From: Nevskia sp.
GTDB taxonomy: Bacteria; Pseudomonadota; Gammaproteobacteria; Nevskiales; Nevskiaceae
DNA: 43,316 nucleotides
Assembly (NCBI RefSeq): GCF_023266035.1
Contig: NZ_JAHFRY010000008.1
Span: forward strand, 1 to 43,316
Reading direction: 5' to 3'
Shown: positions 16,901 through 28,033 of the stretch, piece by piece
How positions within the stretch are numbered: the first letter of the stretch is position 1
Layout of the letters: each line of letters opens with the position of its first letter
Made by a program: the position numbers and the translations under genes
The notes under the pieces: model-generated
The model's input: only the letters and a program-made list of their open reading frames with translations
What the model was told of the DNA's origin: nothing
Databases searched by the model: none

Positions 16901-18237
16901 GGGCTCAAGGTAGCGGTGAAGACCAGATTCTTGGTGCCACTGTTGCCTTCGGTGATCGATACATCGCCGACGCTCAAGGTCGGCGTTTCCGCCGCCGTGG
17001 TGGCGTCGCTGCTTCTGCTCTTCGAGATGCTGCGTCCGTCACCGGCGTCCGGCGCCGTGGTCACCGCGTACACGCCAAGCTTGCCGTCGATGTCGATCAA
17101 GCTACGCGTCGTGGTCGACGCCGCCGATGCGGCGACCACCTGCAGGCGCAGCGAATCGCCGGGCATCACCGAGCCGGTTCGCGCGGTGAACGCGCCACCA
17201 TTGATGCTGTAGCGGCCACCGGTCACGGCAATCGTTGCGGGGCCAGCCAGCTTGCCGACGGACAGGGTGCGGGAAACCTTGCTGCTGCCCTGGGTAGCAC
17301 CGGCGACGCTACCGAACTCGTAAGCCGGACGATCGACGGTACAGCCCAGCGGCAGGCGGCCGGCATCGCGCTCGGCAGCCGGCCAGCTCAAGGCGTCATA
17401 GGGGCAGAGATATTCGATCTCGGTCACATCAGCCTTCCAGCCGCCGCCCGGCTGCAGCAGCACGATGGAGCTGCGGTTGGTCGAGGTCGCGAGATCGCTG
17501 CGGACGTTGAGCAGCGCGTCGGCGGTGGACAGCGGATCGCGAATCACCAGCAGGCCGCGGCCGCTACCGTCGTCATTGGCAAACCAGCGACCGTTCCAGT
17601 CCACCTGCTCGCAGTCGTAACCGCAGGCGCGCGCGTCGACGGCATTGACGGCCGAGCCGGCCGCATTGGGAATCAGCACCTTGCCGTACGGCACCAGCGG
17701 CATCGCCGGCACATAGGCGCGCAGGCCGTGGCCGTTGAAGACCGGCGTGCTCGCCGAGAAATGGAAAGAGCGGATGATCCGCAGGATGTCGCCCTTGCCG
17801 ACGATGCCGGGGAAAGTCCGGTAATCGGTCTGTGCCGTGGTGTCGTTGGCGGTCTGGCAACCGGATTGAGATCCGGTCTGGGAGCCGATCGAACGCAGCG
17901 TGCTGCCGGTGACATCGGCGGCGATACTGGCGGCGCCAGGGCCGACGGCGAGCGGCGCCGTGCCCTCGGGCTCGCCATAGGCCTGGCCGAAGAAGATTCG
18001 GGCGTCACCACAGGCCGAACCGCTGTTGGCAACGAACCCGGAGACGACGTTGCCGTTGCTGTCGACCCACTCCAGCCGGTCGAGACGATCGGTATTGCCG
18101 GCCGACCAGCCTGTCGATGAATCTCCAAACTCCGCCCGAAGATTCGAACCCGACAGCAGTTGTCCGCCGCCGTGAGCGACGAATGCCGTCAGACCACATA
18201 GCAGCGCGCCGGCAAGGCTCGGTTTGATCGTGCTCAT
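10930..18237 (-). CDS. Giant exported repeat protein 1 with C-terminal esterase-like domain
   Basis: About 2435 residues from ATG 18237, which opens a plausible Sec signal (MSTIKPSLAGALLCGLTAFV). The frame stays open to 18447, and a double ATG near 18273 is an alternative. Order of parts: unknown cysteine-containing domain (about 25-310); one degenerate repeat; a Calx-beta domain (about 440-550; SITEGNSGT...ADEVFYVNL); two repeats; two more Calx-beta domains; then about twelve beta-sandwich repeats of about 95 residues (DTTPDxFSF...QTSNAITVSGIN...GGSYSINGGxYT...AGTV...LTIGGVSA). Last comes an alpha/beta-hydrolase (from about 2170) with FFFGGGW, GSSAGG (Ser2293), HHGDLDV, ASHSF and a cysteine pair. 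No RTX, LPXTG or PEP-CTERM signal is visible. Part of the gene (14652-16769) is duplicated in giant protein 2. Substrate and anchoring are unknown. Repeat counts are by eye. Confidence 0.85.
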   Translation of the reverse strand: MSTIKPSLAGALLCGLTAFVAHGGGQLLSGSNLRAEFGDSSTGWSAGNTDRLDRLEWVDSNGNVVSGFVANSGSACGDARIFFGQAYGEPEGTAPLAVGPGAASIAADVTGSTLRSIGSQTGSQSGCQTANDTTAQTDYRTFPGIVGKGDILRIIRSFHFSASTPVFNGHGLRAYVPAMPLVPYGKVLIPNAAGSAVNAVDARACGYDCEQVDWNGRWFANDDGSGRGLLVIRDPLSTADALLNVRSDLATSTNRSSIVLLQPGGGWKADVTEIEYLCPYDALSWPAAERDAGRLPLGCTVDRPAYEFGSVAGATQGSSKVSRTLSVGKLAGPATIAVTGGRYSINGGAFTARTGSVMPGDSLRLQVVAASAASTTTRSLIDIDGKLGVYAVTTAPDAGDGRSISKSRSSDATTAAETPTLSVGDVSITEGNSGTKNLVFTATLSPAATVTVTVRAATVNGTATSGSDFNGGSQTLTFLAGETTKMVGIGIRGDTVSEADEVFYVNLSSPTGGAVIGRAQAVGTILNDDGVVTDTTPDAFSFTAANGVGLSSVQTSNAITVSGINAASPISVAGGSYSLNGGAYTTAAGTVTVGQTVTVQQTASASFGTTTTATVTIGGVSAPYAVTTLAADTTPDAFSFGALTGVAAGSVQTSEAITVSGINTGSPISIVGGSYSLNSGDYTTAAGTVLAGQTVRIQQTASTSLATTTTATLTIGGVSAPFNVTTQLPALSIDDVSIAEGNSGITNMVFTVSLNGAAPTLVTVDYATADGTAQAGSDYTAGSGSLSFPAGTTSQTITVAVLGDTVVEPSETVLVNLSNPVGASLADPQGVGTIVSDDLAGPTLSISDASTTEGNSGTKALTFTATLSPAATTPVTVRATTANGTATSGSDYTGGALTLTFAPGETSKSASISIRGDTVVEPDETFFVNLTAPTGGAVIGRAQATGTIVNDDAASDTTPDPFSFTPVTDVAPNSVQTSNAITVAGINAASPISVTGGSYNINGGAYTTLAGTVTVGQSVTVRQTASASYGTTTTAMLSIGGVSAAYAVTTQAADTTPDAFSFTPVTDAPLSSIQTSNAVTISGINSASPVSITAGGSYSINDGVYTDQPGTISAGQTLKVRQTASATNGTSTTVTVTVGGISAGYTVTTVATAVDTTPDAFSFTPVTNAAPGSTQTSNSISVTGINAPAAISISGDPTATYSINGSLFTAAAGTVYAGDTVAVQVQASSVGGESRVASLTIGDVVGAFTVTAAGSDSSPDPFSFRSANKALLGSVRFSGPTLITGYNVPTPISIVGGSYRINAPPPVDGVHDDSGYTTEPGTLMPGDTVGVRALASDQPSTMTIATVTIGGVPGTFTVTTEAADSTPSPFSFASRYNVEPGRTQVSDAIVVMRINIPTPISVLSGSYSINGGEFTSVAGQVRAGDSVRVAVIASTAYSSSSATTLTIGDASASFTVVTVAADSQPDPFTFGVVSAVAPGSVQSSQSVMLTGITVQSPISIVSGSYSINGGDFRSDAGTVNPGDAIVVRLTAAPDFGASRTATVTVANRSGAFTVITRSADTVPDPFSFAPVVNAVAGAVQLSNVIVVSGIEAPAAISLSGDSSAAYRINGGAYTISPGTVRNGDTVDVRLRAPATAASGTSMSLTIGGVSAAFTVATSSSAPGTAPDPFAFAAIDGALPSSLQISNPITISGIAAAVTISISGDASAQYSVNGGAFTSAKGTAISGDVIRLRVQASASPSTTISAKFSAGATRASFFVATLTPDTTPDALLFNSLAGVVRGSIQTSNAVTISGINTPAAISIVGGLYSINGAPFTSVAGLVSNGASVVVQVVAAPDADAQTQATLTVGSLSASFVVSTEAADAMPDPLVLFGPATTFPVLAQTSNTMVVSGINTAVPVSISGGSYSRNGAPFTTAGGMINSGDTLAVQVKAPAIVGRSATVTIVVGAGASSVSAAYSVTAAAPVDTVPDPFAFTALFGVALQSEQVSAPITLFGNSSPSPVSIVGGQYSINGGPYVADAGSILAGDQLSVKVIASRNFNARATATLTVSGVSAAFSVTTVPSPTTRPAPFALTRVSSPDNNVDLSYSLPGTVITSNTVTLSNVDAPVPISITGGTYSIDGGPYTSASGTVGNGARVTVQMVLGPLFNATTTARLVVGNVSSTLSEKATSNALSTTPTTLSGAETYIYRNSNLPDVPLRIHVFKPVGWRAEIKRPAYLFFFGGGWVTGTPSTSRMSFATDQGMVGFAIDYRTNQRFGTTPLEAVADARAALRWVQDHADEFGIDPARIVVSGSSAGGHLALWTAIGMTPVGSEAATAPLYPPAALTLSSPVSDSSPALGYRPDRFGVNAEALSPVSHLDVRMPPVIVHHGDLDVTVAQSRSVALCNALVAGNNVCEFHNVAGASHSFSDVPESFAQNDNQVAEFLLQQGVLPAVRP
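14652..16769. repeat. 2118-bp identical direct repeat, copy A
   Basis: This block is the same as 25367-27484, offset 10,715 bp, with no mismatch found in the stretches I compared, and the flanks diverge abruptly (mismatch at 14651/25366 and 16770/27485). It lies inside giant gene 1 and encodes part of the first Calx-beta domain, repeats 1-2, Calx-beta 2-3, repeats 3-4 and half of repeat 5. It has no terminal inverted repeats or transposase, so it is not a mobile element. Confidence 0.92.
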
Positions 18238-18430
18238 CTGTCGTGCGGCCGAATGCGAAAAGAAGTCAAGCATCATCGGCCCTGCGATGATCAGCGTCTT
18301 GTCGTCAAACAACGACAGACTGACGGCCTGGTGACAGAAACTTGCTGCCTCGAAGCGCTGAATCCATGAGCGCACAGAAGCGGCTCCAGACCTGTTTGGC
18401 GGCACTTGCTTAGAATTTCTGGAATGAACT

Positions 18431-18447
18431 TTGCAGCGAGACTGCAA
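18431..18447. promoter_or_regulatory. Inverted repeat in the giant 1 / propeller divergent region
   Basis: TTGCAG-N5-CTGCAA lies in the roughly 290-bp region between the divergent starts at 18237 and 18529. The size and placement suit an operator or a transcription-start-proximal element. No regulator can be named and no clear -35/-10 pair was found nearby. Confidence 0.25.
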
Positions 18448-18528
18448 GAATCAGTCACTACGCTGTTTAAAATGGACTAGCAGCAGGCCTCGGATGGGTC
18501 GGCAAAGATTGATCAGGGGATGGTTGCA

Positions 18529-21816
<3,288 letters not shown>

Positions 21817-21827
21817 TCCCCTTGCTG

Positions 21828-21872
21828 GCGCGGCGGCTGGTGCCTTTGAAGCGGCACAAGCCGCCGCCGCGC
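21828..21872 (+). terminator. Large imperfect hairpin after the propeller-cytochrome gene
   Basis: GCGCGGCGGC...GGTGCC pairs with GGCAC...GCCGCCGCGC with a 3-nt bulge, starting 12 bp after the stop codon. It is very GC-rich but lacks a T-tract, so it is either a weak terminator or an mRNA-stabilising hairpin. Confidence 0.5.
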
Positions 21873-22222
21873 ACGCCATCCCTAGGTGCCAATATCGCTG
21901 CGGGCGATCAGCGACTCGTCCTTGTGCTTCACCACGCCCGGCAGTTCAGCAACTCGTTCGTGGGATTCAGGGCGACTTTCGTTGCCGTCGGCGACTGGTG
22001 GCCAGCTAGCGTCATCGGCTCGGCACACTAGCGAGCTCTGTCAGCCGAATCGCTATCGCCAGGAATAACCGGCAGGGCGACAGCCCGACTTTGCCCGGCT
22101 TCACCACCGCCGTCGCGATGTTCACGAGCACCCGCTACGTCCGCTTGCCTCCGCTCGGACAGCGGTAGCAAGGCTGCCACTTTGCGATCCGTTCACGACT
22201 CAGTTGTCAGCGCCTGAAACGT
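21873..22222. other. Intergenic region without recognisable gene
   Basis: About 350 bp between the convergent propeller-cytochrome and giant 2 genes. Open frames here are only continuations of out-of-frame reading from the propeller gene. I see no domain, RNA gene or repeat. Confidence 0.5.
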
Positions 22223-22250
22223 GAAAAGCCGGGGTTTCCCCCGGCTTTTC
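22223..22250. terminator. Strong intrinsic terminator of giant protein 2
   Basis: A perfect 12-bp stem GAAAAGCCGGGG / CCCCGGCTTTTC with a 4-nt loop, 24 bp past the giant 2 stop codon. The A/T ends of the stem supply a short U-run in either direction, so it can serve both convergent genes. Confidence 0.85.
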
Positions 22251-22274
22251 ATCAACGGCTCGCCGAACCCTGGG

Positions 22275-25200
22275 TTAAGGCTTGACCGAAGGCAGAATGC
22301 CGATGGAGGTCAGGAAATCGACTTCGATCGTCTGGGACTCAGCGTTGTTGGCAGGTTCCCTGTACCAATCATGACCAAGCCCCGGCTCATTCTGGAACCT
22401 GCAGTTTCGGCCGAAGCGAAGGATGTCCGAACACATCTTGACGTTCACCGTCTGGGCAAAGGTCGTGTCTTCATCGGCGTGGAAGATCATGGTCGGCGGC
22501 ATCTTGTCATCCAGATGCCGGGCACCGCCGATGTCATTCGCGTAATCACCGAAGCGGGCACGCTGACCATCCGAAATCGCCGATTCCTCGGAGGTGTCGG
22601 TAACGCCAGAGCGCAATACCAAGGCACCTGGACGGAACAATGGCGTGCTCGCCGGATCCGAAGTCACCGGCGGATCGAGGATCGCCGCCCAGGTTGCCGC
22701 ACCGCCACCGGAGCTGGTTCCGTGGACGACGATGCGGGTCGGATCGATGCCGAGCATTGCCGCGTTCTCCTGAACCCATTTGACCACCGCCCGCGCGTCG
22801 GTCGGAGCCACCCAGGCAAAGGTGCCGAAGCGATCGGTAACCCGGTAATCCGGCGCGATCGCAACCATGCCCTGGTTGTTCGACCAGTACTGGACGCGGC
22901 CGCCGACATTGCCCGCAGTACCGGTCAGGAAAGCACCACCGAAAAAGTCGATATAGGCCGAGCGCTTGTCGTTCGGACTCCAGCCCGCCGGGTTGAAGAC
23001 GAATACCAGCAATGGCACCGGTGTGACTGCGCTATTGAAGGTGTAGGTGGTGGCGCCACTCATGACGGTCGGTGTGACCGCCACCGGATCTCTCGTCGTG
23101 GAGACCGAGAAGCTGGCACTCAGCGTACCGATGGTCAGCGTAGCGCCCTTGGTCGTTTCGAATGGCATCGCGGCCGTGAACTGCACCCGCACTCGATCAC
23201 CGTTGTTGACCGTACCGGCAACCGCCGTGTAAGGCCCGTCGTTGACACTGTAGCGGCCGCCAACCACCGAAATCGCAGGTGGCGTCGAGAAGCCCGCAAC
23301 CACGATCGGCTTGGACTGCTGGACCGTCCCCGGACGCACCTGGCCGGTGTTGAAGATCGTTTCGAAATTGAGCGCGAACGGCTTGGGCAAGGCGGGGTTG
23401 TCCAGCGTCTTGACGGTCCAGGAACTGTTGACGACGCCGATGTACAGGGTCGTCGACGCGGTCCTGGCATAGCGACTATCGGTGACCACCCGGATCCGCA
23501 CGACGTCTTCGGCCCGAACCGTGCCCGTCACATTGGTGTAGGCGCCGCCGTTGATGTTGTAGGTGGCACCGGAGCCGACACGGACGGAAGTCGGGATATT
23601 GAAGCCGCGCACGATGATCGGCTCGCTGGTGATCGTGCTGTTGAGCGGCACGTCCAGACTAGCCGGAATTCTCGGCACATCGGGGAAATCGTCGGCCGGC
23701 GACTGGGTAGTGACCGTGTATGTCGACACCACAGTGCCGACCGTCACGCTGACCGTCGTCACGTCGCCATTGCTCGGTCCCGGGCTTGCTGCCAGCCGCA
23801 CCACATCGCCGGCCACGACGACGCCCAGGTCGCTCGTGTAGCCGCCGCCGTTGATGCTGTAAGCACCGCCGGAAACCGTGATCGGCACCGGCGCGTCGAT
23901 GCCGGTGACCGTGACCGGATTGCTGTTCACGCCGAGACGTGGATAGCCGGTCGCCAGGCTGTCAAAGATCATCACGTCCGGCACGGTATCACCGCCGGCG
24001 GTGACGGTGATGAACTTGGCGCTGATGCCACCAATGGTCAGGGTGACCAGCGAGGCGGCGCCCGGTTCGTCGCGCGCAACATCCATGACCCGCACCCGGC
24101 TGCCCGTCGACACGGTGCCCGGCGTGGTGACGAACGGACCGGAGTCGATGCTGTAGAAGCCGCCGTCAACCGAGATCGGAGCAGGCGCATTGATGCCGGT
24201 AACGACGACTTCGTTGCTGGTCCGCTCCCGCGGCCCGGCTAGCGGTACATTGAAGAGCGGCGTGAATACGAAAGGATCGGGCTTGGTGTCGATCAGCAAC
24301 GTATCGACGGAGAACGTGGCGCTGACGCCGCCGATGGTCAGGACCGCGCTGGTCGTGGTGCCGAATGATGCAGACGCCGACAGCCTAACCGTGATGACAT
24401 CCAGTGCGTTCACGGTGCCGGTGGCCGTCGTGTAGCTGCCGCCATTGACGTTGTACTGACCGCCGGTGATCGAGATCGTGCTTGGAATGTTGATGCCGCG
24501 CACTTCCAGCGGCCAGCTCACCTGGCTGCTGTTCAGCGGCACGCCATGAGTCACGCTGACCGGGAATTCGAACGGATCCGGCACCGCATCAGGGGCGTAG
24601 CTTTCGGTCGTGACGCTGTAGGTTGCCGACACGGTACCGACGGTCAGAACCGCATCCGTCCGGGTGCTGTAGCTCGCCGAAGCCGTTTGTTGGACCTCGA
24701 CCGTCTGGCCGGACGAAACCGTGCCGGCAGCAGACGTATACGAGCCCTTATTGATGCGATAGCTGCCGCCGCTGACCGAGATCGGCGTAGCGGTGTTGAT
24801 GCCGGTAACGGTGATCGCGTTGCTGGTCTGGATCGATCCAACCTCGACGCTGGTCGCTGCCGTGAAGCTGAACGCATCCGGCGTGGTATCGGCAACGAAT
24901 GCTGCGGTGGTGACGCTGAATGAGCCGGGTACGCCACCGATAGTCAGCGTGGCGGTGGTGGTGGTTGAGTTCTGAGCGGAAGCAGTGACTCGCACCGACA
25001 CCAGATCACCGTTGCGGACGACGCCGGAAGCGGCACCGAACGGCCCATTGTTGATGTTGTATTCGCCGCCGCTGACCATAATCGAGGTATCGGCATTGAT
25101 GCCGCTCACCGTGATCGTGTTCGAGGTCTGGAGGCTGTTGACCGGCGCGTTGTTCACCGACGTGAAGCTGAACGGATCGGGGGTCGTGTCGTTGGCCACC

Positions 25201-27851
25201 GGAATCGTGGTCACCGAGAACGTGCCCTGAACGCCGCCGATGGTCAGCGTCGCCGAGGTCGTCGTCGAATTGGTGAACGCGGCCAGCACCTGAACGGTGA
25301 TCGTGTCACCGACATTCGCGAAGCCGGACGCGCTGGTGTAGCCCTGACCATTCAGGCTGTACATGCCGCCGGAGATCGAGATGGCGGCAGGTGCATTGAT
25401 GCCGGTGACGGAGATGCTGTTGCTGGTCTGGGTGGATCCTGGCGCGGCGTTGGTGACCGGCGTGAAGCTGAAGGCATCCGGTGTGGTGTCGACGGCCGTG
25501 GCGACGGTGGTCACCGTGTAGCCGGCGCTGATACCGCCGACCGTCACCGTCACCGTGGTGCTAGTGCCGTTGGTGGCTGAGGCCGTCTGCCGCACTTTGA
25601 GCGTCTGGCCAGCGCTGATCGTGCCCGGCTGGTCGGTGTAGACGCCGTCGTTGATGCTGTAGCTGCCGCCGGCGGTGATCGACACCGGGCTGGCGCTGTT
25701 GATGCCGCTGATGGTCACCGCGTTGCTGGTCTGGATCGAGCTCAGCGGCGCATCGGTGACGGGCGTGAAGCTGAAGGCATCCGGGGTGGTGTCCGCGGCC
25801 TGGGTGGTGACGGCATAAGCAGCGCTGACGCCGCCGATGCTCAGCATCGCCGTGGTCGTGGTGCCATAGCTGGCCGAGGCGGTCTGCCGCACGGTGACGC
25901 TCTGGCCGACGGTGACCGTGCCGGCCAGGGTCGTGTAGGCGCCGCCGTTGATGTTGTAGCTGCCACCGGTGACGCTGATCGGGCTGGCGGCGTTGATGCC
26001 GGCAACGGTGATCGCGTTGCTGGTCTGCACGCTGTTCGGGGCGACGTCGGTCACCGGCGTGAAGCTGAACGGATCCGGGGTGGTGTCGCTGGCGGCATCG
26101 TCGTTGACGATGGTGCCCGTCGCCTGGGCGCGGCCGATCACGGCGCCGCCGGTCGGAGCGGTGAGATTGACGAAGAAGGTTTCGTCCGGTTCGACGACGG
26201 TGTCGCCGCGAATGCTGATGCTGGCGCTCTTGCTGGTTTCGCCCGGCGCAAACGTCAGGGTCAGGGCACCCCCGGTGTAGTCGCTGCCGCTGGTCGCGGT
26301 ACCGTTGGCGGTGGTGGCGCGGACGGTGACGGGGGTCGTGGCGGCCGGGCTCAGGGTGGCGGTGAAGGTGAGGGCCTTGGTACCGCTGTTGCCTTCGGTG
26401 GTCGAGGCGTCGCTGATGCTCAGGGTCGGACCGGCGAGGTCGTCGCTGACGATGGTGCCCACGCCTTGCGGGTCGGCCAGGCTGGCGCCGACCGGGTTGC
26501 TCAGGTTGACGAGGACGGTTTCGCTGGGCTCGACGACGGTGTCACCGAGCACCGCAACGGTGATCGTCTGGCTGGTGGTGCCGGCCGGGAAGCTCAAGCT
26601 GCCGCTGCCGGCGGTGTAGTCGCTGCCCGCCTGGGCGGTGCCGTCAGCGGTGGCGTAGTCGACCGTGACCAGCGTCGGGGCGGCACCGTTCAGGCTGACC
26701 GTGAACACCATGTTGGTGATGCCGCTATTGCCTTCGGCGATCGAGACGTCGTCGATCGACAAAGCAGGCAGCTGGGTGGTGACGTTGAACGGGGCGCTGA
26801 CGCCGCCGATGGTCAGGGTGGCCGTGGTGGTGGTGGCCAGACTGGTCGACGCGGTCTGCTGGATGCGGACGGTCTGGCCGGCCAGCACGGTGCCGGCGGC
26901 GGTCGTGTAGTCGCCGCTGTTGAGGCTGTAGCTACCGCCGACGATCGAGATCGGGCTGCCGGTGTTGATGCCGCTGACGGTGATCGCTTCGCTGGTCTGC
27001 ACGCTGCCGGCGGCCACACCGGTCAGGGCACCGAAGCTGAAGGCGTCCGGTGTCGTGTCGGCAGCCAGTGTCGTCACGGCATACGGGGCGCTGACGCCGC
27101 CGATGGTGACCGTTGCCGTGGTCGTGGTGCCGAAGCTCGCCGAGGCGGTCTGCTGCACGGTCACCGTCTGGCCCACCGTCACCGTGCCCGCTGCCGTCGT
27201 GTACGCCCCGCCGTTGAGGCTGTAGCTGCCACCCGCCACGCTGATCGGGCTCGCCGCATTGATCCCGCTCACCGTGATCGCGTTGCTCGTCTGCACGCTG
27301 CTCAGCCCAACGCCATTCGCCGCCGTGAAGCTGAACGCGTCCGGTGTCGTGTCCGTCACAACACCGTCGTCGTTGAGGATCGTCCCCACCGCCTGTGCAC
27401 GGCCAATCACCGCCCCACCCGTCGGACTCGACAGATTCACGTAAAACACTTCGTCAGCCTCCGAAACCGTGTCCCCGCGAATGCTGACAGCGCCAACCTT
27501 CGACGTCTGACCCGCCGTGAAAGTCACCGTCTGGCTGCCGCCGTTGTAGTCAGAACCGGTGATTGCCGTACCGTCTGCCGTCGTTGCCCGGACCGTCACG
27601 GTGCCTGTTGCAGCCGGCGACAAAGTGATCGTGAAATTCAGATTCTTGGTGCCGCTGTTGCCTTCGGTGATCGAGGCGTCGCTGATGCTCAAGGTCGGCG
27701 TGGTTTGAGCGACCGCCATTGACGGCCCACTCAGACCGGCGATCAGCAGGCAGGTCATCAACGTCCGAACTGCTGCAGTGGCGATCGAACCATGGAACGG
27801 GCGCGACGTTGCGCAGCCCAAAAGCGAAACTTTGGCGATGACTCGATTCAC
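22275..27851 (-). CDS. Giant exported repeat protein 2 with C-terminal esterase-like domain
   Basis: About 1858 residues from GTG 27851. This start has AGGAG at 27861-27865, 9 nt upstream, whereas the upstream frame to 27944 has no such site. ATG 27758 (MTCLLIAGLSGPSMAVAQ) is the other possibility and gives a more compact signal peptide. After the signal comes directly a Calx-beta domain (SITEGNSGTKNLNF), without the cysteine-containing domain of giants 1 and 3. Then follow two repeats, two Calx-beta domains, about ten further beta-sandwich repeats that diverge towards the C-terminus, and an alpha/beta-hydrolase (last about 260 residues). The hydrolase has FFGGAF, GTSSGG (Ser1713), HADEDT, GLGHDW and a cysteine pair. 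25367-27484 is identical to part of giant gene 1. Probably exported; substrate unknown. Confidence 0.85.
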   Translation of the reverse strand: MNRVIAKVSLLGCATSRPFHGSIATAAVRTLMTCLLIAGLSGPSMAVAQTTPTLSISDASITEGNSGTKNLNFTITLSPAATGTVTVRATTADGTAITGSDYNGGSQTVTFTAGQTSKVGAVSIRGDTVSEADEVFYVNLSSPTGGAVIGRAQAVGTILNDDGVVTDTTPDAFSFTAANGVGLSSVQTSNAITVSGINAASPISVAGGSYSLNGGAYTTAAGTVTVGQTVTVQQTASASFGTTTTATVTIGGVSAPYAVTTLAADTTPDAFSFGALTGVAAGSVQTSEAITVSGINTGSPISIVGGSYSLNSGDYTTAAGTVLAGQTVRIQQTASTSLATTTTATLTIGGVSAPFNVTTQLPALSIDDVSIAEGNSGITNMVFTVSLNGAAPTLVTVDYATADGTAQAGSDYTAGSGSLSFPAGTTSQTITVAVLGDTVVEPSETVLVNLSNPVGASLADPQGVGTIVSDDLAGPTLSISDASTTEGNSGTKALTFTATLSPAATTPVTVRATTANGTATSGSDYTGGALTLTFAPGETSKSASISIRGDTVVEPDETFFVNLTAPTGGAVIGRAQATGTIVNDDAASDTTPDPFSFTPVTDVAPNSVQTSNAITVAGINAASPISVTGGSYNINGGAYTTLAGTVTVGQSVTVRQTASASYGTTTTAMLSIGGVSAAYAVTTQAADTTPDAFSFTPVTDAPLSSIQTSNAVTISGINSASPVSITAGGSYSINDGVYTDQPGTISAGQTLKVRQTASATNGTSTTVTVTVGGISAGYTVTTVATAVDTTPDAFSFTPVTNAAPGSTQTSNSISVTGINAPAAISISGGMYSLNGQGYTSASGFANVGDTITVQVLAAFTNSTTTSATLTIGGVQGTFSVTTIPVANDTTPDPFSFTSVNNAPVNSLQTSNTITVSGINADTSIMVSGGEYNINNGPFGAASGVVRNGDLVSVRVTASAQNSTTTTATLTIGGVPGSFSVTTAAFVADTTPDAFSFTAATSVEVGSIQTSNAITVTGINTATPISVSGGSYRINKGSYTSAAGTVSSGQTVEVQQTASASYSTRTDAVLTVGTVSATYSVTTESYAPDAVPDPFEFPVSVTHGVPLNSSQVSWPLEVRGINIPSTISITGGQYNVNGGSYTTATGTVNALDVITVRLSASASFGTTTSAVLTIGGVSATFSVDTLLIDTKPDPFVFTPLFNVPLAGPRERTSNEVVVTGINAPAPISVDGGFYSIDSGPFVTTPGTVSTGSRVRVMDVARDEPGAASLVTLTIGGISAKFITVTAGGDTVPDVMIFDSLATGYPRLGVNSNPVTVTGIDAPVPITVSGGAYSINGGGYTSDLGVVVAGDVVRLAASPGPSNGDVTTVSVTVGTVVSTYTVTTQSPADDFPDVPRIPASLDVPLNSTITSEPIIVRGFNIPTSVRVGSGATYNINGGAYTNVTGTVRAEDVVRIRVVTDSRYARTASTTLYIGVVNSSWTVKTLDNPALPKPFALNFETIFNTGQVRPGTVQQSKPIVVAGFSTPPAISVVGGRYSVNDGPYTAVAGTVNNGDRVRVQFTAAMPFETTKGATLTIGTLSASFSVSTTRDPVAVTPTVMSGATTYTFNSAVTPVPLLVFVFNPAGWSPNDKRSAYIDFFGGAFLTGTAGNVGGRVQYWSNNQGMVAIAPDYRVTDRFGTFAWVAPTDARAVVKWVQENAAMLGIDPTRIVVHGTSSGGGAATWAAILDPPVTSDPASTPLFRPGALVLRSGVTDTSEESAISDGQRARFGDYANDIGGARHLDDKMPPTMIFHADEDTTFAQTVNVKMCSDILRFGRNCRFQNEPGLGHDWYREPANNAESQTIEVDFLTSIGILPSVKP
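25367..27484. repeat. 2118-bp identical direct repeat, copy B
   Basis: Counterpart of 14652-16769 in the same orientation and same codon phase. It starts (in coding direction) at the IRGDTVSEADEVFYV part of Calx-beta 1 and ends in repeat 5 after INAPAAISISG. Synonymous positions match too, unlike the flanking parts of the two genes, so the block was shared recently. Confidence 0.92.
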
Positions 27852-27860
27852 GAAGTGAAG

Positions 27861-27865
27861 CTCCT
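27861..27865 (-). promoter_or_regulatory. Ribosome-binding site deciding the giant 2 start
   Basis: AGGAG on the minus strand, 9 nt before GTG 27851. It is the best Shine-Dalgarno match in this leader and supports the non-ATG start. Confidence 0.6.
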
Positions 27866-28033
27866 GCAGGACATGAGGCGCTGATTGCCCCACTACGAAC
27901 GCGATGGTAAAGGACAGGTGAAATTGCAGGATCGGAATAGGCAATCTTGTCGCAAATACAAGAAAGCGCGATCGATTCAGCCGAAATCGGACAATAAGCT
28001 GCGCCTAAAGACCATTGCTTGATGTGCTGTCGA

